Assembly (NCBI GenBank): GCA_030295235.1
Contig: AP026129.1
Location: 1 to 64,000 of the forward strand
Direction: 5' to 3'
DNA length: 64,000 nt
DNA from: Fistulifera solaris
Taxonomy: Eukaryota > Bacillariophyta > Bacillariophyceae > Naviculales > Stauroneidaceae
Shown: piece after piece, positions 35,728 to 47,434 of the stretch
Position numbering within the stretch: the stretch's first letter is position 1
Layout of the letters: every line of letters starts with the position of its first letter
Translations under genes and position numbers: made by a program
The notes under the pieces: generated by a model
Told to the model about the DNA's origin: nothing
Seen by the model: the letters and a program-made list of their open reading frames with translations, nothing else
Databases searched by the model: none

Positions 35728-37794
35728 TTAACAGTTGCTGCAACAATTAAACGGACAGATCTCACAATCTGCATTGAGTGTTGTTCCTCTTGTGATCTTC
35801 AAGAGACAGACGGGCTGGGGAATTTGTTCTGTCAGCAAGTTATCCTCAAGTCGCAACTGGGTCAAGCCTGTCAAGGCACCGAATTGAGAGGGCACGGCTC
35901 CAGTAAACGAGTTGCCGAAGAAGAAAAGTTGGCGCAGATTGGTCGCAAGTAATCCCAACTCAGAAGGAAGTGGTCCGGACCAGTTGCAGTTTGTGACAGA
36001 CAATCCGCCTAAATTAGTGAGAGCCCCCCAGAAGGTCGGGAAGGTCCCTGTAATGCCTGGATTCTCGTCTGTCCAAGACTCTCTGATAGAAACGAGATTC
36101 TGCATGAAGTCGATGCCACCTGTAATGCTGGATCCACGGGCATAGAAAAATTGAAGGTTCGGCAAGAGACCGATTTCGGTTGGAATTGGTGAATTGAAGG
36201 TGTTGAATTCCATTTCAATGTAGGCTGTGCAGAAAAATCAATCATGTTATTAGAGATGGCAATGCAGACAAAGATCGAAAACGATTGTGTACTTACAAAG
36301 TTGAGTCATATCCGATGGAAATGCCAAAGAACTTATCGTTCCAGCATAGCGGACATTAGAGCATTCATAAAATTGCAGCTTTTTCAATAAGCCGATCTCT
36401 GTTGGAATTCCGTTCTCATTGATAAAGTTCGTGTCTTCATAACGCAAGGAAGTAAGTTCCGTTAGGGTACCCATCCATGAATTGAAGACTTCTCCGCGAG
36501 TGAAAACTGGGTTTTTTCCCACATCGAGATTTGTTAGAGTCGACTTCAAGAGAGTAATTTCTGGAGGAAACTCTCCGGTCAGGAAGTTATTGAACTGGAA
36601 CAGGATACTTGTCAGTTCTTATCAGTTCGAGACAAACGTTTTGGAAGGGTTGTACTTACAAAGTCAAGTCGGATCACAGAGCCGGTAGTTTGTTGGTCAC
36701 AGAGAGTATTGGACCATGTGCACTCATCGGTATTTGTCAACCAGTCGCGTGCATTGTTCCACGGGATGATGTTTCCGGTGCCCAGGATGAGGTCGGTGAA
36801 GTTGGTCCGCACCTCATATGTTGCATAGTAAATGGTTGCTAGAGCGTAACGCTGTATAACTTTTGCATCACTGTAAGGAGTAAGATCTGAGCTGCAAAGC
36901 CAGGCCAAAGCTTTGCTTTGGTATGTTTCTGGATCTTCGAACTCAGCCCCTCCAAACAAAGCGACGGGTCGGATAACATCCTCACAACGTCCGCCAACAG
37001 GAGTCGGAACCGGCGCTACTACAGGGGATGGGGCAGGAATGGGAGCTGGGACCGGTGCCGGAACGGGGACAACAACTGGTGTTGGCGCTGGAACGGGGGC
37101 GACAACCGGCGTTGGAACAGGCACTGGGGCTACAACCGGCGTTGGAACAGGCACAGGGGCTACCACAGGACTCGGAGCAGGCACAGGAACAGGTGCTGGA
37201 ACAGGGACCGTAATCGGCGCAACAGGAGCGATCACTGGTGTCGGTAAAGGTACAGGGGCAACTACCGGCGCTGGCACGGGAATACGGGGTAAGGTTGGTT
37301 CTGAAGTGGCCGGGACTGGCGCAACTACGGGCGCCACAGGAGAGATTACCGGCGCAACAGGTGTAGTTGGAGCACTTGGTGGCAATCCCATGCTCGGCTG
37401 CATAGAGGGAGTAGGAAGACTTCCAGACGTCTGAAGAAATCTTTGCCAGTACGAAAGGTCCTCGGTCGCGACATTTCCAAGTTTCCTTGCTTGACTTTTT
37501 TGTTTTTCTCGCCAGGTTTCGGCGTCTCTCGTCAATCATGGCGACGAGCTTTCTTACTTCCTTATCATGCAGGTCAGCGGAAACATCTATCGACTTTCTT
37601 AATTCATCGTACTCTTGATATGATCGAATGGCGTATTTCTTCCAAAGCTCGTTGTCTAATTCACTGCGATTCTCCCTCTCAGCCTCTTCAACGCTCCAGG
37701 ACAGCTTGGATGACGGCCGATGATAGATATCGTTCGCCGCGCAAATCGCAAGCGTCAAGAAGCAACACGAAGTTTTCCAAAGTGCCAACTTCAT
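35728..37794 (-). CDS. Secreted leucine-rich-repeat protein A (two introns)
   Basis: Three exons (37794-36660, 36594-36297, 36224-35728), about 642 residues with one extra base allowed near 37500-37535. It starts with a signal peptide ([20 protein letters not shown]). A charged coiled segment leads to [13 protein letters not shown], then a Pro/Val/Ala/Thr-rich spacer of VAPVPVPTP-type units (about 36990-37370). An LRR-cap-like module follows ([16 protein letters not shown] ... [19 protein letters not shown]). At least five LRRs of the plant-extracellular type come next ([40 protein letters not shown]), then a Cys-rich end [12 protein letters not shown]. No membrane segment is seen, so it is probably secreted or wall-bound, perhaps for recognition or adhesion (inference). 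It is a tandem paralogue of the gene at 38339-40696, in the same direction. Confidence 0.85.
36985..37375. repeat. Pro/Val/Ala/Thr minisatellite coding the spacer of LRR protein A
   Basis: Degenerate repeats of 9-24 bp encode [10 protein letters not shown]-like units on the minus strand. The opposite strand reads as long Gly-Thr open frames, which are shadows. Confidence 0.85.
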
Positions 37795-38338
37795 GGTGTA
37801 TCTTCTTTTTCCCTCTTCGGCAAAATTGAAAAATGATTTGTGAGCACTTCATTTCACTTCCGCAATCGCTGATTGCGCAAAGATTGAGCGACCATAAATG
37901 TGCCTTGTGCTATGCAAATTATTGTACGATTTCTTCGAATAGGTAAAGCAGGTCGAATTTGATTTAGAAGACAACTATTGGCGAGTACTTTCTTTGTTAT
38001 AGAGATAACGTCTGAAAAGGACAATTCTGTCTAATACTAGTAGGCAAACGAAGTAGACTTGGTACAGTACCAGGTACCACGTCCATGATGTCGTTTCGAG
38101 AACGCCCTCGTCCGCGAACTTATTTCCGACACGAAACGTTGACGATGATACTTGTAGATGCACGACGAACGACGAGAGAACACCTCCAAAATCAATCAAA
38201 ACAAGGCAGGCTTTCATAATTTCATAAACAGGCTAAAATCCATATCGATTGTATATTTCTTTACTATCAAAGTTCTTTACATCCAATCCGTATGATCGTT
38301 TTTAAATTAAATCATTGTAAAGATATTCGGCCGCTTCT
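37795..38338. other. Spacer between the tandem LRR genes
   Basis: About 540 bp, presumably the terminator of gene B and promoter of gene A. A TTGGTACAGTACCAGGTACC cluster lies at 38058-38077. No gene seen. Confidence 0.5.
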
Positions 38339-40696
38339 TCAGCAGTTCGTGCAGCAGTTGAAGGGGCAAATCTCACAGTCTGCTTGCAGATTGAGCCCTC
38401 CAGTGATCTTTAACAAGCACACCTCGCTCGGGATCTGAGTAGTGAGAAGATTATCTTCAACTCGAAGCTGTGTAAGCGCAGTCAAACCTGAATATTCGAT
38501 CGGGATTCCGCCGGTCAAAGAGTTTCCGTAGAAGAAGAGTTGCTCTGTTTTACGGGGGGAAAAAAGATTGTGAGACAAAAAAGGCACCAAAGAATGACGA
38601 TCAGAGCCTCCCATGTGCACTTACGAAGACTGGCCGATAACAAGCCGAGTTCTGTGGGAAGGGGACCTGACCAGTTGCAGTTTGTCACAGATAATCCACC
38701 TGTACGTCAAAATACAGAGAGAAGTAAGGGATTTGACAAGCAATGCCAAACGGAAATAACATTACAACAATGGCTTACCGAGATTTGTCAGTGCTCCCCA
38801 GAAAGTCGGAAGGGTACCCGTAATACCTGGATTGTCATCTGTCCAGCATTCACCTGGAGAGGAAAATCATTCATAAGATGAGATCCAAATTCCTCGTTTC
38901 GATTGCCTCACCAGCTAGTTATTAACTTACGCATGTTTACAGCACTTTGCATGAAATCGATATTTCCTGTGATACTCGATCCACGGGCATAGAAGAATTC
39001 GAGACTAGGAAGCAATCCAATCTCAGTTGGAATCGGCGAATCGAATGTATTATACTCCATCTCAATGTAAGCTTGCAAAAGGATCACCGTAAGTTTGGAT
39101 TTCTATAAGGTGAAATGAGAGCGATCACGAATGGCTCAAGTTGCGGCTTACCAAGATTAGTCAGGGTGGAGGGGAAAGCTAGACTGCTGATGGCTCCGAC
39201 GTAACGAACATTTGTACACTCGTAAAATTCCAAGTTGGTCAGTAGCCCAATCTCTGTCGGTACACCGTTGTCGTTGATAAAGTTCGTGTCTTCGTATCGT
39301 AGAGATGTCAGTTGCGTCAAAGTACCGAGCCAAGAATTGAAAGTTTCGCCGCGGGTAAACACAGGGTTTCTTCCAAGATCAATGTTCGCTAGTGTCGCTT
39401 TCAGAAGGGTTACCTCGGGAGGAAACTCGCCACTCATGAAGTTTGCAAACTGTCGTAGGATAGATCAAATAACAAGTTAAAACTCGTGCCGAAATTCAGT
39501 TCAGTCAACCAATCTGTCAAACGCATATACTTACAAAGTCCAGTCGAATCACCGAGCCTGTTGTTTGCTGATCACATTGAATGTTCGACCAAGTGCACTC
39601 GTCGGTGGCGGTCAACCAATCTCGAGCAATATTCCAAGGAAGGACGGTACCATTACCAAGAAGCGCGTCCGTGAAAGCCGTGCTCACGTTGTAAGTAGCG
39701 TAGTAAATACTAGCGAGAGAGTAACGCTGAATCATCTTGGCGTCGTTAGTCTCGTAGGCAGTTGATTCGGGACCACATAGCCAGTTCAGTGCTTTACTCT
39801 GGTAGCTTTCCGGGTCGGCAAACTCTTCCCCGCCGAAAAGAGCAACCGGTGTAATAATCTCTCGGCATCTACCCTCAACAACAGGCGCTACAGTCGGTGC
39901 TACGACTGGTACAGCAACGGGTGTTGGGACCGCCACTGGGGTAGCGACAGGAGTTGGGACGGCAACTGGTGTAGCAATGGGAGTTGGAACGGCGACGGGA
40001 GTTGGGAATGCAACTGGAGTTGCAACAGGGGTTGGTACGGCAACGGGTGTTGGGACTGCAACTGGCGTAGCAACAGGAGTTGGGACTGCAACGGGCGTAG
40101 CAACAGGAGTTGGGACTGCAACGGGCGTAGCAATGGGTGTTGGGACTGCAACGGGCGTGGCAATGGGTGTTGGGACTGCAACGGGCGTGATAACCGGCAT
40201 ATCCATGGTCGGAACAGGGCTAGGAATGTCAGATGCGCTTGAATCATCAGCAGTAGGCGCTTCAGTGCGAGGGACTGTTGGAACAACGGGTTCCGTCGGT
40301 GATCGAGTTGGAGTGGCGACAGGGGCATCAGTCTCAATGCTACCGCTCGTCTGCAAGAATCGCTGCCAATAGGAGAGATCGTCTTCTTTTTAGAGCACGG
40401 GCTTCCTTCTTCGCTTCGACACGCTGCACCAGCTTACGAAGTTCGTTCGGATGAAGATCCTGATCGAGAGAGATCAGCTTTCTGTCTCTGTCATAGTTCG
40501 GATTGATCTTCACACCTTTCTCGACTATAAGCTGGCGTTGCAAATGTCTCTGATGTAAACGATGGCGATGCTCACGATGTTCGTCTTCCATAGTCCACGA
40601 CAATTTGGACGAAGGCTGATGATACTCATCGTCGATCGGAACAGCCAAGCCAACTTTCAACGCCAGGGCAAAACCGGTAATCTGGAAAAGTTTCAT
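38339..40696 (-). CDS. Secreted leucine-rich-repeat protein B (five introns)
   Basis: Six exons: 40696-39535, 39449-39152, 39071-38931, 38853-38779, 38699-38625, 38544-38339. About 651 residues with one extra A in a run at 40387-40391. It has the same layout as its neighbour: signal peptide (MKLFQITGFALALKVGLA), charged segment, [12 protein letters not shown], a VAVPTPIATP-type spacer, the cap module ([15 protein letters not shown]), LRRs and the end [12 protein letters not shown]. Introns 1 and 2 are at the same sites and phases as in gene A. Introns 3-5 are absent from A. All LRR introns are phase 1 and two exons are exactly 75 nt, one 25-residue repeat each. Confidence 0.85.
39893..40200. 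repeat. Pro/Val/Ala/Thr minisatellite coding the spacer of LRR protein B
   Basis: Near-perfect 18-30 bp units encode ATPVAVPTPV- and ATPVAVPTPI-type blocks on the minus strand. They are more regular than in gene A, suggesting recent expansion. Confidence 0.9.
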
Positions 40697-41469
40697 GGTT
40701 CCAAACAAGCAACGAACTAAGAATGATTAACAAAACCGGTAGAGATTTCTTTTCTGATTGCCCGTAAATTGTGAACGATCCTATTTGATCAGATCTCGTC
40801 CTCTGTATTTTCCCTACATGATTATGTGACATCGATTACTTGGGAAACATGTGAACGAGGAAGTCAGTCTCGACATAGATTCTAAACTTGGTCTTGCAGT
40901 CGCTGAAGCGAGAACATCTATAATTAGAGTACGTTGAGGAAGGAATACTTAGATGATGAGCCGTTAAATATTTAGGTTGTTACACTCGCCGAGAGCCAGG
41001 TCGTCACGAGTCACGAGTCGTCGTAGCGGTATGTAAGGGTTTTACGGGACTCGTCTGCCGGCTGTCGGCTGCCGGCTGTCCGCTGTAGCAGACCGCCGTC
41101 CGCGCAGTGCAGCAGTGCCACGACGAACAGTTATTTACAAAGTAGTCTACCAGGGACGTTGGAGAACGCGTGTACACTTTGTAATCCATGACTTACATAT
41201 TCCTCTCAAAAACTTTTTCCGTTGGAGACCCGATTATCAAGATCACTTATGGGGCCGACAAGGACTTGCGCGCGTCAATCCCCTTGCCGGCAACTTCGAG
41301 AGGATTGTTTTGAATAATTACGAGCAGATCGTTTTGTGCGAAGGTATTGTTAGTAAAACTATACAATAACCGTGCCTCACAACTCCCGATTGTATTCTTC
41401 TTGTGGGAAATCTAACTATCTATCGTAGGCTTGACATAGACAGCGCACACACGGGGTTAGTTCGGCGCT
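40697..41469. other. Divergent promoter region, LRR B / membrane protein
   Basis: About 770 bp without a convincing gene. GTCTGCCGGCTGTCGGCTGCC-like words lie at 41045-41085, and CACGAGTCACGAGTCGTCG occurs near 41008. An open frame at 41115-41369 has no recognisable domain. Confidence 0.5.
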
Positions 41470-42741
41470 ATGAAATTACGCAACTCAAAGATAACAATCT
41501 ACGACATGTTTTCGCGATGTACCTTTGCGGCGATGGGGATTCTTTCGCTCTCGGCTAGTTTCACGAATGCATGGGGAGGCAATAGCAACAGCGCTCAACT
41601 TTCCGTCTATGGGAATGCGTTGGAACGCGACTGGCTTTACAGTTCATCATCTATTTCGCTGAAACTAGAAGGTTGTACTTGGGGATATGTCGAAGACAGT
41701 GGAGAAAGCGGTTGTCTTGAAAGGGGCAGTGAAGATGGAACAACCTATTGGTATCAAATGGCGAATTGTCGAAGAGCTCAAGCTGTCTTTTCCTTGTATG
41801 CAAGCTCCTCTGGCAGCACTAGCTGCAATAAGAACACATTTCAAGAGACGGTAGGTCTCATTACAGGCTGAATGTCTTTTTTTCACACAAATCACTCTTC
41901 GTTCACTTATCAATGACGACTCTTTCACTCATCTTTACCGTTCTCACAGTTTGTCACGAAAAACGGTCTGTTGGAGTTTATTTACTACATGAATCAATAT
42001 GATAGCAACAATGCCTTGAGTGACTATGCCGTCAACTATCACCAAGGAGGAGACAACAATAAGGACAAAGACAAAAACAACAACAATAATAACAACAACA
42101 ACAATTATAACAGTGGCGGAGAGTTTCTTCCAATGTGCGAATATGTCAACAATGGGTATGTAGGTTTGGGTTGCAGCGGCGACGGAACCTTTTCGCTGCA
42201 GTATTTCAGTGACGAGTACTGCCTCAGGCCAACAGGACAAGTCTACGACAATCTCAAATCTCTCAATTACGCATTGAAAACGTACAAGGGGTGTCATGGA
42301 ATCTACAGCAGCGGTGACGGAAACAATTTGGCTCAGATTCTTGCCTACAACGCCGATCCGTGCTCGTCGTTAGATAGCGATCTTTGCACAGATACTACCA
42401 GCATGAAGACCCGACGAAGCTCCAGCGGGGCATCGTCCGCTGCGAGAAATGCCGTCGGCAAATTCAGTGTTGGCTCAAAAACATGGATCACCAAGACAAA
42501 ATATGTCGGTGGGGGTATGTTTCTGTTGGCGTCATTTGTCATGTTTACTGGTATCCTCTTCACCAATCGCAGAAGGCGTCGCGCTCTCATGCAGCGCAAG
42601 TATCGCCAAGCCAAGCTTCGCGGTGAAAGCTCTCGTCGAAGCAGCAGTAAGCGCTCGAAAAGCAAGGGACGAGACATTAGCAAGTCTCGACGCCGATCGA
42701 AAAGTAGGGGTAGAACGGAGGCGGACGGAGTATTTACGTAG
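41470..42741 (+). CDS. Type I membrane protein with Cys-rich ectodomain and basic RS-rich tail
   Basis: Two exons (41470-41850, 41950-42741) with a 99-bp intron encode 390 intact residues. The signal peptide probably starts at the inner MFSRCTFAAMGILSLSASF and is cleaved after TNA. The ectodomain has scattered cysteines (LEGCTWGYVEDSGESGC, MANCRRAQ, MCEYVNNGYVGLGC, YKGCHGIYSS), an Asp/Lys/Asn low-complexity run (KDKDKNNNNNNN) and a YYMNQYD motif. One C-terminal membrane helix (MFLLASFVMFTGILFTN) is followed by a very basic cytosolic tail (RRRRRALMQRKYRQ ... SRRRSKSRGR). I recognise the general layout as a type found in diatoms but know no function. Confidence 0.75.
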
Positions 42742-42857
42742 AAAGGGGGTCCTCAATGTATTACGTCTCGCTGAAGAGTATAGTAGGCGACAAAATTATA
42801 TGTTACATCATGATGCAACGCAACAGCGTAGTCTAGTTCTCTGGTGCCATATCTTTA

Positions 42858-44375
42858 TCATGGCATTAGTTGATTATTTCCCGTCATTATATCATTCAGC
42901 CCCAAAACCTCATTCTCTGCGTGACTGCGCTCGTATTCTTCCAAAAAGAGATTATCGTCTCTTATTTGTGAACCTACTCTCTCATTTGCTAATAGAACCG
43001 TATTGCCGGGTCGAGGACCCACAAAGGAGTTGGAAAGTGGATCCGTCAATATGAGCTGAAAAGAAAAATGTTGCCCACGTATCACTTCTTTCATCATGTT
43101 CAAAAAGTCATTGAAGCGGTTTGATAACTCGTCTTCTTGTCTTGCACTGTCGCCCGTCCTTTTGATGGCAGAATCGCCCGTCGCAAACGGATTGGTAGTC
43201 TCTAAATGTTCCACTATCTTGGTCAAAATTCCTTCAACGGTCGAATAGACTCCTCCGAGACTACTCCCTCCGACTTCCAATTCAAACTCCGGTATGTTTA
43301 TTGTGGCTGTCGTGCTTGTGAGCACATCACGAGACAAATCAACCATGTCGGTGACATTCAAAATGATTCGAGTTCCGCGCTCCGAAATGGCGCCACCGTT
43401 TCCCTGAATATCATTACTACGATAGCCACAGGTCGAACAAAGCATACACATGAGAATAACTGATTGAAAGTGGGGAATATCTGTCGAGCACATATTTGAT
43501 TCCGCGGGGCATCGACAGCTCGGACATATAGTAGGGAAACGCATGATTTCGTCTTTGGGGACACATTTCTCGGTCAGCTCAGATCTTTCATCCCCGCAAG
43601 CGTACATTGTGTAGCGAAGAGCCTTTGAATTGGTATGGTCAGCATTGTTTTTGGTATCGAAAGGCGGTTGCAGACCCAGGACTGCATCTTGTTGAAGAGT
43701 GCGACGGTACGGTGTATGTGTAAGTTGAGGATCTCGATGCGGAGCTTGAAAATTTTCAATGTCAGAATTCCCAGCTGGATCATCAAGGATGACGTCAAAG
43801 GGAAATTCGGAAGTATTATCGGTTCCAGGAGTCTCGTTCTCGGATACGGTTTCCGAGCGACTGATCCACCGCTGTATGGTGTCGATGACTGCACGGCAGC
43901 GATGAAAATTGTCCACGTCCCCTGAAAGCAATCGTTCTGCCTGCTGTTGAGTGAGATGATGGACTGTCGTTTGTAAAATTCCCTCCAGCGTTGATATTTT
44001 CCCTGGCTGTGTTGAAGGAGGGATTTCAAAATCGAGCGTTGGAAAGAAAAGGGTCGCCGAATCGGATTTCACAATTTGGCGATTCAAATCCTCGAAACTG
44101 CGAACAATGAGTGTAATTCGCTGCCCCTTATCTTGAATGGACCCGCCAAAGGATACTTGGGCATTGCGATAACCGCAGACTTCGCAGCAAAGGTTCATGA
44201 TGATAAGTTCGCGGAAGTAGGGAACCTTTGTTAGGAGTATTGTTGTCGTAGCCTTACCGCTTCGACAAGCCGGGCAGTAGCAATCCTTCACAATAGATGG
44301 TTCACATTCTTTGTGGCTCATTGTAGATTGCGGTAACGTTACGCATTCTTGCTTATCTTTGTGATTGTTATTCAT
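42858..44375 (-). CDS. ZPR1: ZPR1 zinc-finger protein
   Basis: Single exon of 505 residues, frame intact. ZPR1 has two copies of a zinc finger plus beta domain and acts as a chaperone for translation factor eEF1A. Both fingers are clear: CYCPACRSGK ... LCCEVCGYRN (near residues 33-69) and ICPSCRCPAES ... LCSTCGYRSN (about 285-325). Each is followed by the conserved GGSIQDKGQRITLIVRS or GGAISERGTRIILNV segment and by the STLEGILQ / STVEGILTK helix. The linker between the halves is longer than in human ZPR1 (459 residues). The 3' end faces the membrane protein gene, 116 bp away. Confidence 0.95.
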   Translation of the reverse strand: MNNNHKDKQECVTLPQSTMSHKECEPSIVKDCYCPACRSGKATTTILLTKVPYFRELIIMNLCCEVCGYRNAQVSFGGSIQDKGQRITLIVRSFEDLNRQIVKSDSATLFFPTLDFEIPPSTQPGKISTLEGILQTTVHHLTQQQAERLLSGDVDNFHRCRAVIDTIQRWISRSETVSENETPGTDNTSEFPFDVILDDPAGNSDIENFQAPHRDPQLTHTPYRRTLQQDAVLGLQPPFDTKNNADHTNSKALRYTMYACGDERSELTEKCVPKDEIMRFPTICPSCRCPAESNMCSTDIPHFQSVILMCMLCSTCGYRSNDIQGNGGAISERGTRIILNVTDMVDLSRDVLTSTTATINIPEFELEVGGSSLGGVYSTVEGILTKIVEHLETTNPFATGDSAIKRTGDSARQEDELSNRFNDFLNMMKEVIRGQHFSFQLILTDPLSNSFVGPRPGNTVLLANERVGSQIRDDNLFLEEYERSHAENEVLGLNDIMTGNNQLMP

Positions 44376-45452
44376 AGACTATAAAACGAAAGGTACCGGT
44401 ACGCTAGAGTTTGTGGCTGCTGGCAGGAAACGGCGTTAAAATTCTGCCTCGTCGTGGACGCTACGTAGAATCTTGTACGGGAGGCAGAATTTTAACGTCC
44501 TTCCCAGGCTTCTGCGAATACACGTGGGAAAGTATTTTTGACAAAATAAAACGAAAAATGGAAAATTCAGTCGAATGTCGAAATTCCATTCTGATTTTAG
44601 GAAATAAGGAATAAATATAAGGATCTAATTTGTTTTTTTTGAAACTTGTCTCTACAAGTAGTCCTTGTTAATGACGAGATACATGGTGTGACTCAAATTG
44701 ATCGAGTCCCGGACAAAAGTAGGTACCGTAGGGCCGAAATTGAGGCATATTTCCGTTCTGACTTTGAGGGTAAGGTGTACTTAGAGCAATTCGAATTTTT
44801 TCGACCAGTTTGAAGTTTCGCGCCTGGAAATGCAACCAACTTTTTGACCTATACAAAGTTAGGCTGGCGCTCTTTGCATATGCATTTTCGTTTTTTCAAA
44901 CGATTGTCAACGATGTGTCGACCACGCACAGCTTCCTTTTCGTTGCGAAGATATGCCATTTTTTCCGTTTTCGTCCGCCCGAATCCCTACTGTCATTCCT
45001 ACGTAGTTTTGGCACGGTAGCAACACGCCGAAAAAATTTGCCCTCACAAACGAAGAGAAAATGAAGATTGCGGTCGAAGCCAAAAACTTTGAACGCAGAA
45101 AGAAATTGCTGCAAAGTATAACAATTATGTGAATGAAAAATGGAAAATTCAGTCGAATGTTGCCCCCGCCGGATGATGCGGACGAGATTCACATTCGTTT
45201 CAATCAGCAAGGATCGGTCCAGATGACAGAAGCCGTTACATCTCTCGCAGGCACTCGTGAATCGTTACCAACATCATTGTTGGTGGTGGTCACCACTTCG
45301 ATGATCTACGTTCAAGAAGGAGTGCTGAAAGAATCAATCAACGCCAGGAAGGAGAGTTGCCTCGTGAGGCTATGTTAAGGCATGTACTTATCACGGGAGA
45401 ACGAAGACCAATTCCACAACCGCTGAAGACATTAAAAGTAGAAGAAGTGATA
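44376..45452. other. Spacer with direct repeat, no recognised gene
   Basis: Besides the hairpin, it holds a direct repeat of AAAAATGGAAAATTCAGTCG at about 44554 and 45136. A frame at 45133-45378 begins within the second copy and reads MLPPPDDADEIHIRFNQQ. I cannot assign it and it may be a remnant. Confidence 0.5.
44434..44497. repeat. 17-bp perfect inverted repeat (hairpin) upstream of ZPR1
   Basis: CGTTAAAATTCTGCCTC at 44434-44450 and its exact reverse complement at 44481-44497, separated by 30 nt, begin about 60 bp upstream of the ZPR1 start codon. Confidence 0.85.
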
Positions 45453-47434
45453 TTACAAATTAACACGAACTAGTAACTTAGGCTTTCGAGATAAGTGCAC
45501 TTTACCCATTGAGTTTCTTCTCCAATGATTCAACCTTGTCCTCCAATATTGCAAGTTCATCTCGCACATCCAATATCTCATCTTGGATTGCATCTTTCTC
45601 TTCATTAGGAGTCTTTTCCAATTTCCGTTCCAAATGACGGATTTTTTTTCCAGAACAATGATTTTGTCATCGAGTGCGGCCTTTCGGTTGAGATCAGCAC
45701 TTCTTTCCTGGAGAAGCTTTTCCCGTTCGAACTGCACTCGGTCAGCCTCCTCCCGATCTTTCTTTTCTTGATCATAGCGCTGCTTTTTCTCTTCCCTTTC
45801 CTGGGGCGATCAGCTGTCGTTTCTGGACCCACTTTTCTTCTTCAGTAGTCTGGATGACACTGATCAATTTTTTCAAAGCAATCGCTGACCATGACTTCCG
45901 GCCGGAAGAAGATTTTGATGGGAAGCAGTCAGGCTATCGAGTGGTGTGAGGTCCATTCGACCATGGGACGATGCTACTCGAGAAGAGATCATCTGTAGCG
46001 TTGTGCTCAGCAAACCATTTTCATCCAGCAACTCCCAAAAGTAGAGCAGATACGGCGGGTCATTCTTCTTCAAGAAACTGTAGCGATTGTCCGATGTGGG
46101 TGAATAGTTGCACACGTGTCCCCACTTTCGTGTAGTAGCACCGGTGTTACTTGCGGTCGCGGTTGCCAATTCCGCTATGTCCCGACTTTCCTGGATAACC
46201 ACCAGCTCCGACTCCTGTGCTGGTTGTTCGGCAATTGCCACCATTGTTTCCGATTGTTCCTCACTTGCAACATTACTTGCGCTCGATGCTGCGTCATTAT
46301 TAAGTAGTACCACGATTGGGTCAGGATTTATCTCCATCATGTCAGGATCTTGGTCTGTGGTTGGCATGAGTCCACAGTCACCAGCACCACTTGCCTCCCA
46401 GCGCTTCATGATGTGGTACATTGCAACCTTCATGGCCTGCAGGCGGTCCTCGCAGGCACCAGGATTGGGGTGCGAATAATCTTTGACCAACTCATAGTCA
46501 AGAGCAATAGGATGCTTGAAACTAACATGGACAGAAGAGGCTTTTGTCAATGGGTTGAAGGATGGATCTGCCCATTTTGCGGATAACAACTCCTTCCAAT
46601 CAGGGCGGTGCAACATCGGAATCCTTGCCGTCCAATTCAGGTCGGCTGAGATGCCGATACCGCTCAAATACAACCGCTTCACTTCATTGTCCAACAGGCA
46701 ATGCATTAAACGCAGAAATGGAAGACGGTCGCGCCACTGTTTTCCTTTTAAAGCTTCGTTCTGATCCGCATCTTGACCGCATTCCAATCTCTTCAGTTTG
46801 TCAACTTGCAATACCAAAAAGCAACGTCCTCAGTCTTGGTGACTGGGTTTTCCTCTAACCACTTAGTCGCCTTCGCTTTTTGACCAGTGATTGGGCTTTT
46901 CAGGCTTTCCGAGGATCTTGGCGCGGCGCACGACTTCATTGGCGCAACATTGCTGTGTTCGGTGTAATGTTGCGTTTACCAAGTTGAAGACAAAGAGTTT
47001 TAAGAGGATCTGTATCGAGGGACAATAATGGCTGCCCTTCAACACAAATACCAATCGAAAAAACCCACAGGAATTCCAATTTGCCACCATTCTCTTCGAA
47101 AATAGATTGGACAGAATGTTGAGGAACTGGGGTGGAAGCAAATGGGCGACTGGAAGCGGAATCTCGCGCACTACCACTGCTGAGATTTCCTGGTCGCATT
47201 CTCTTGAACGGACAGCTGGAGTGAGTACGCCTTCATCAGAAGAATCGTCGGAATCAATACTCCCATGGTCTGCCAAACGAGCGACTGCCTCGTCCATATC
47301 AGAGCTCTCGGCTCTCATTCTTGTGATGCTTCGTCACCAACTGAGCCGGAATCATCGGCTCTCGTGCTAGCCGGATCAACAGGCAGGTTCCCTTCAGCAA
47401 CACGTTGCAACAAGGGGGGTATTATAGTTACTCA
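45453..47434 (-). pseudogene. Broken gene for an unrecognised acidic/coiled protein
   Basis: Segments in shifting frames read as one protein of about 650 residues. A plausible start is MSNYNTPLVA (47434). Acidic Ser/Asp stretches follow (DHGSIDSDDSSDEGVL), then CANEVVRRAKILGKPEKPNH, then a Trp-containing motif ATKWLEENPVTKTEDVAF. The longest frame (46817-45873) runs QVDKLKRLECGQDADQNEAL ... LMHCLLDNEVKRLYLSGIGI ... DWKELLSAKWADPSFNPLT. A charged coiled coil (REEADRVQFEREKLLQERS) ends it. At least five breaks occur, several at A/T runs (46816-46820, 46877-46881). I do not recognise the family; the look is that of a dispersed diatom repeat gene. It is called pseudogene because of the number of breaks. 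Confidence 0.5.

Noticed and set aside
36913-37434. Gly-Thr-rich 173-codon plus-strand frame opposite LRR gene A, and the matching one at 39977-40372
   Set aside because: They are reverse-strand shadows of the Pro-Val-Ala-Thr coding minisatellites, which have clear in-frame conserved domains on the minus strand.
44411-44614. 67-codon frame spanning the hairpin upstream of ZPR1
   Set aside because: It runs through both arms of the inverted repeat and lacks any recognisable domain.
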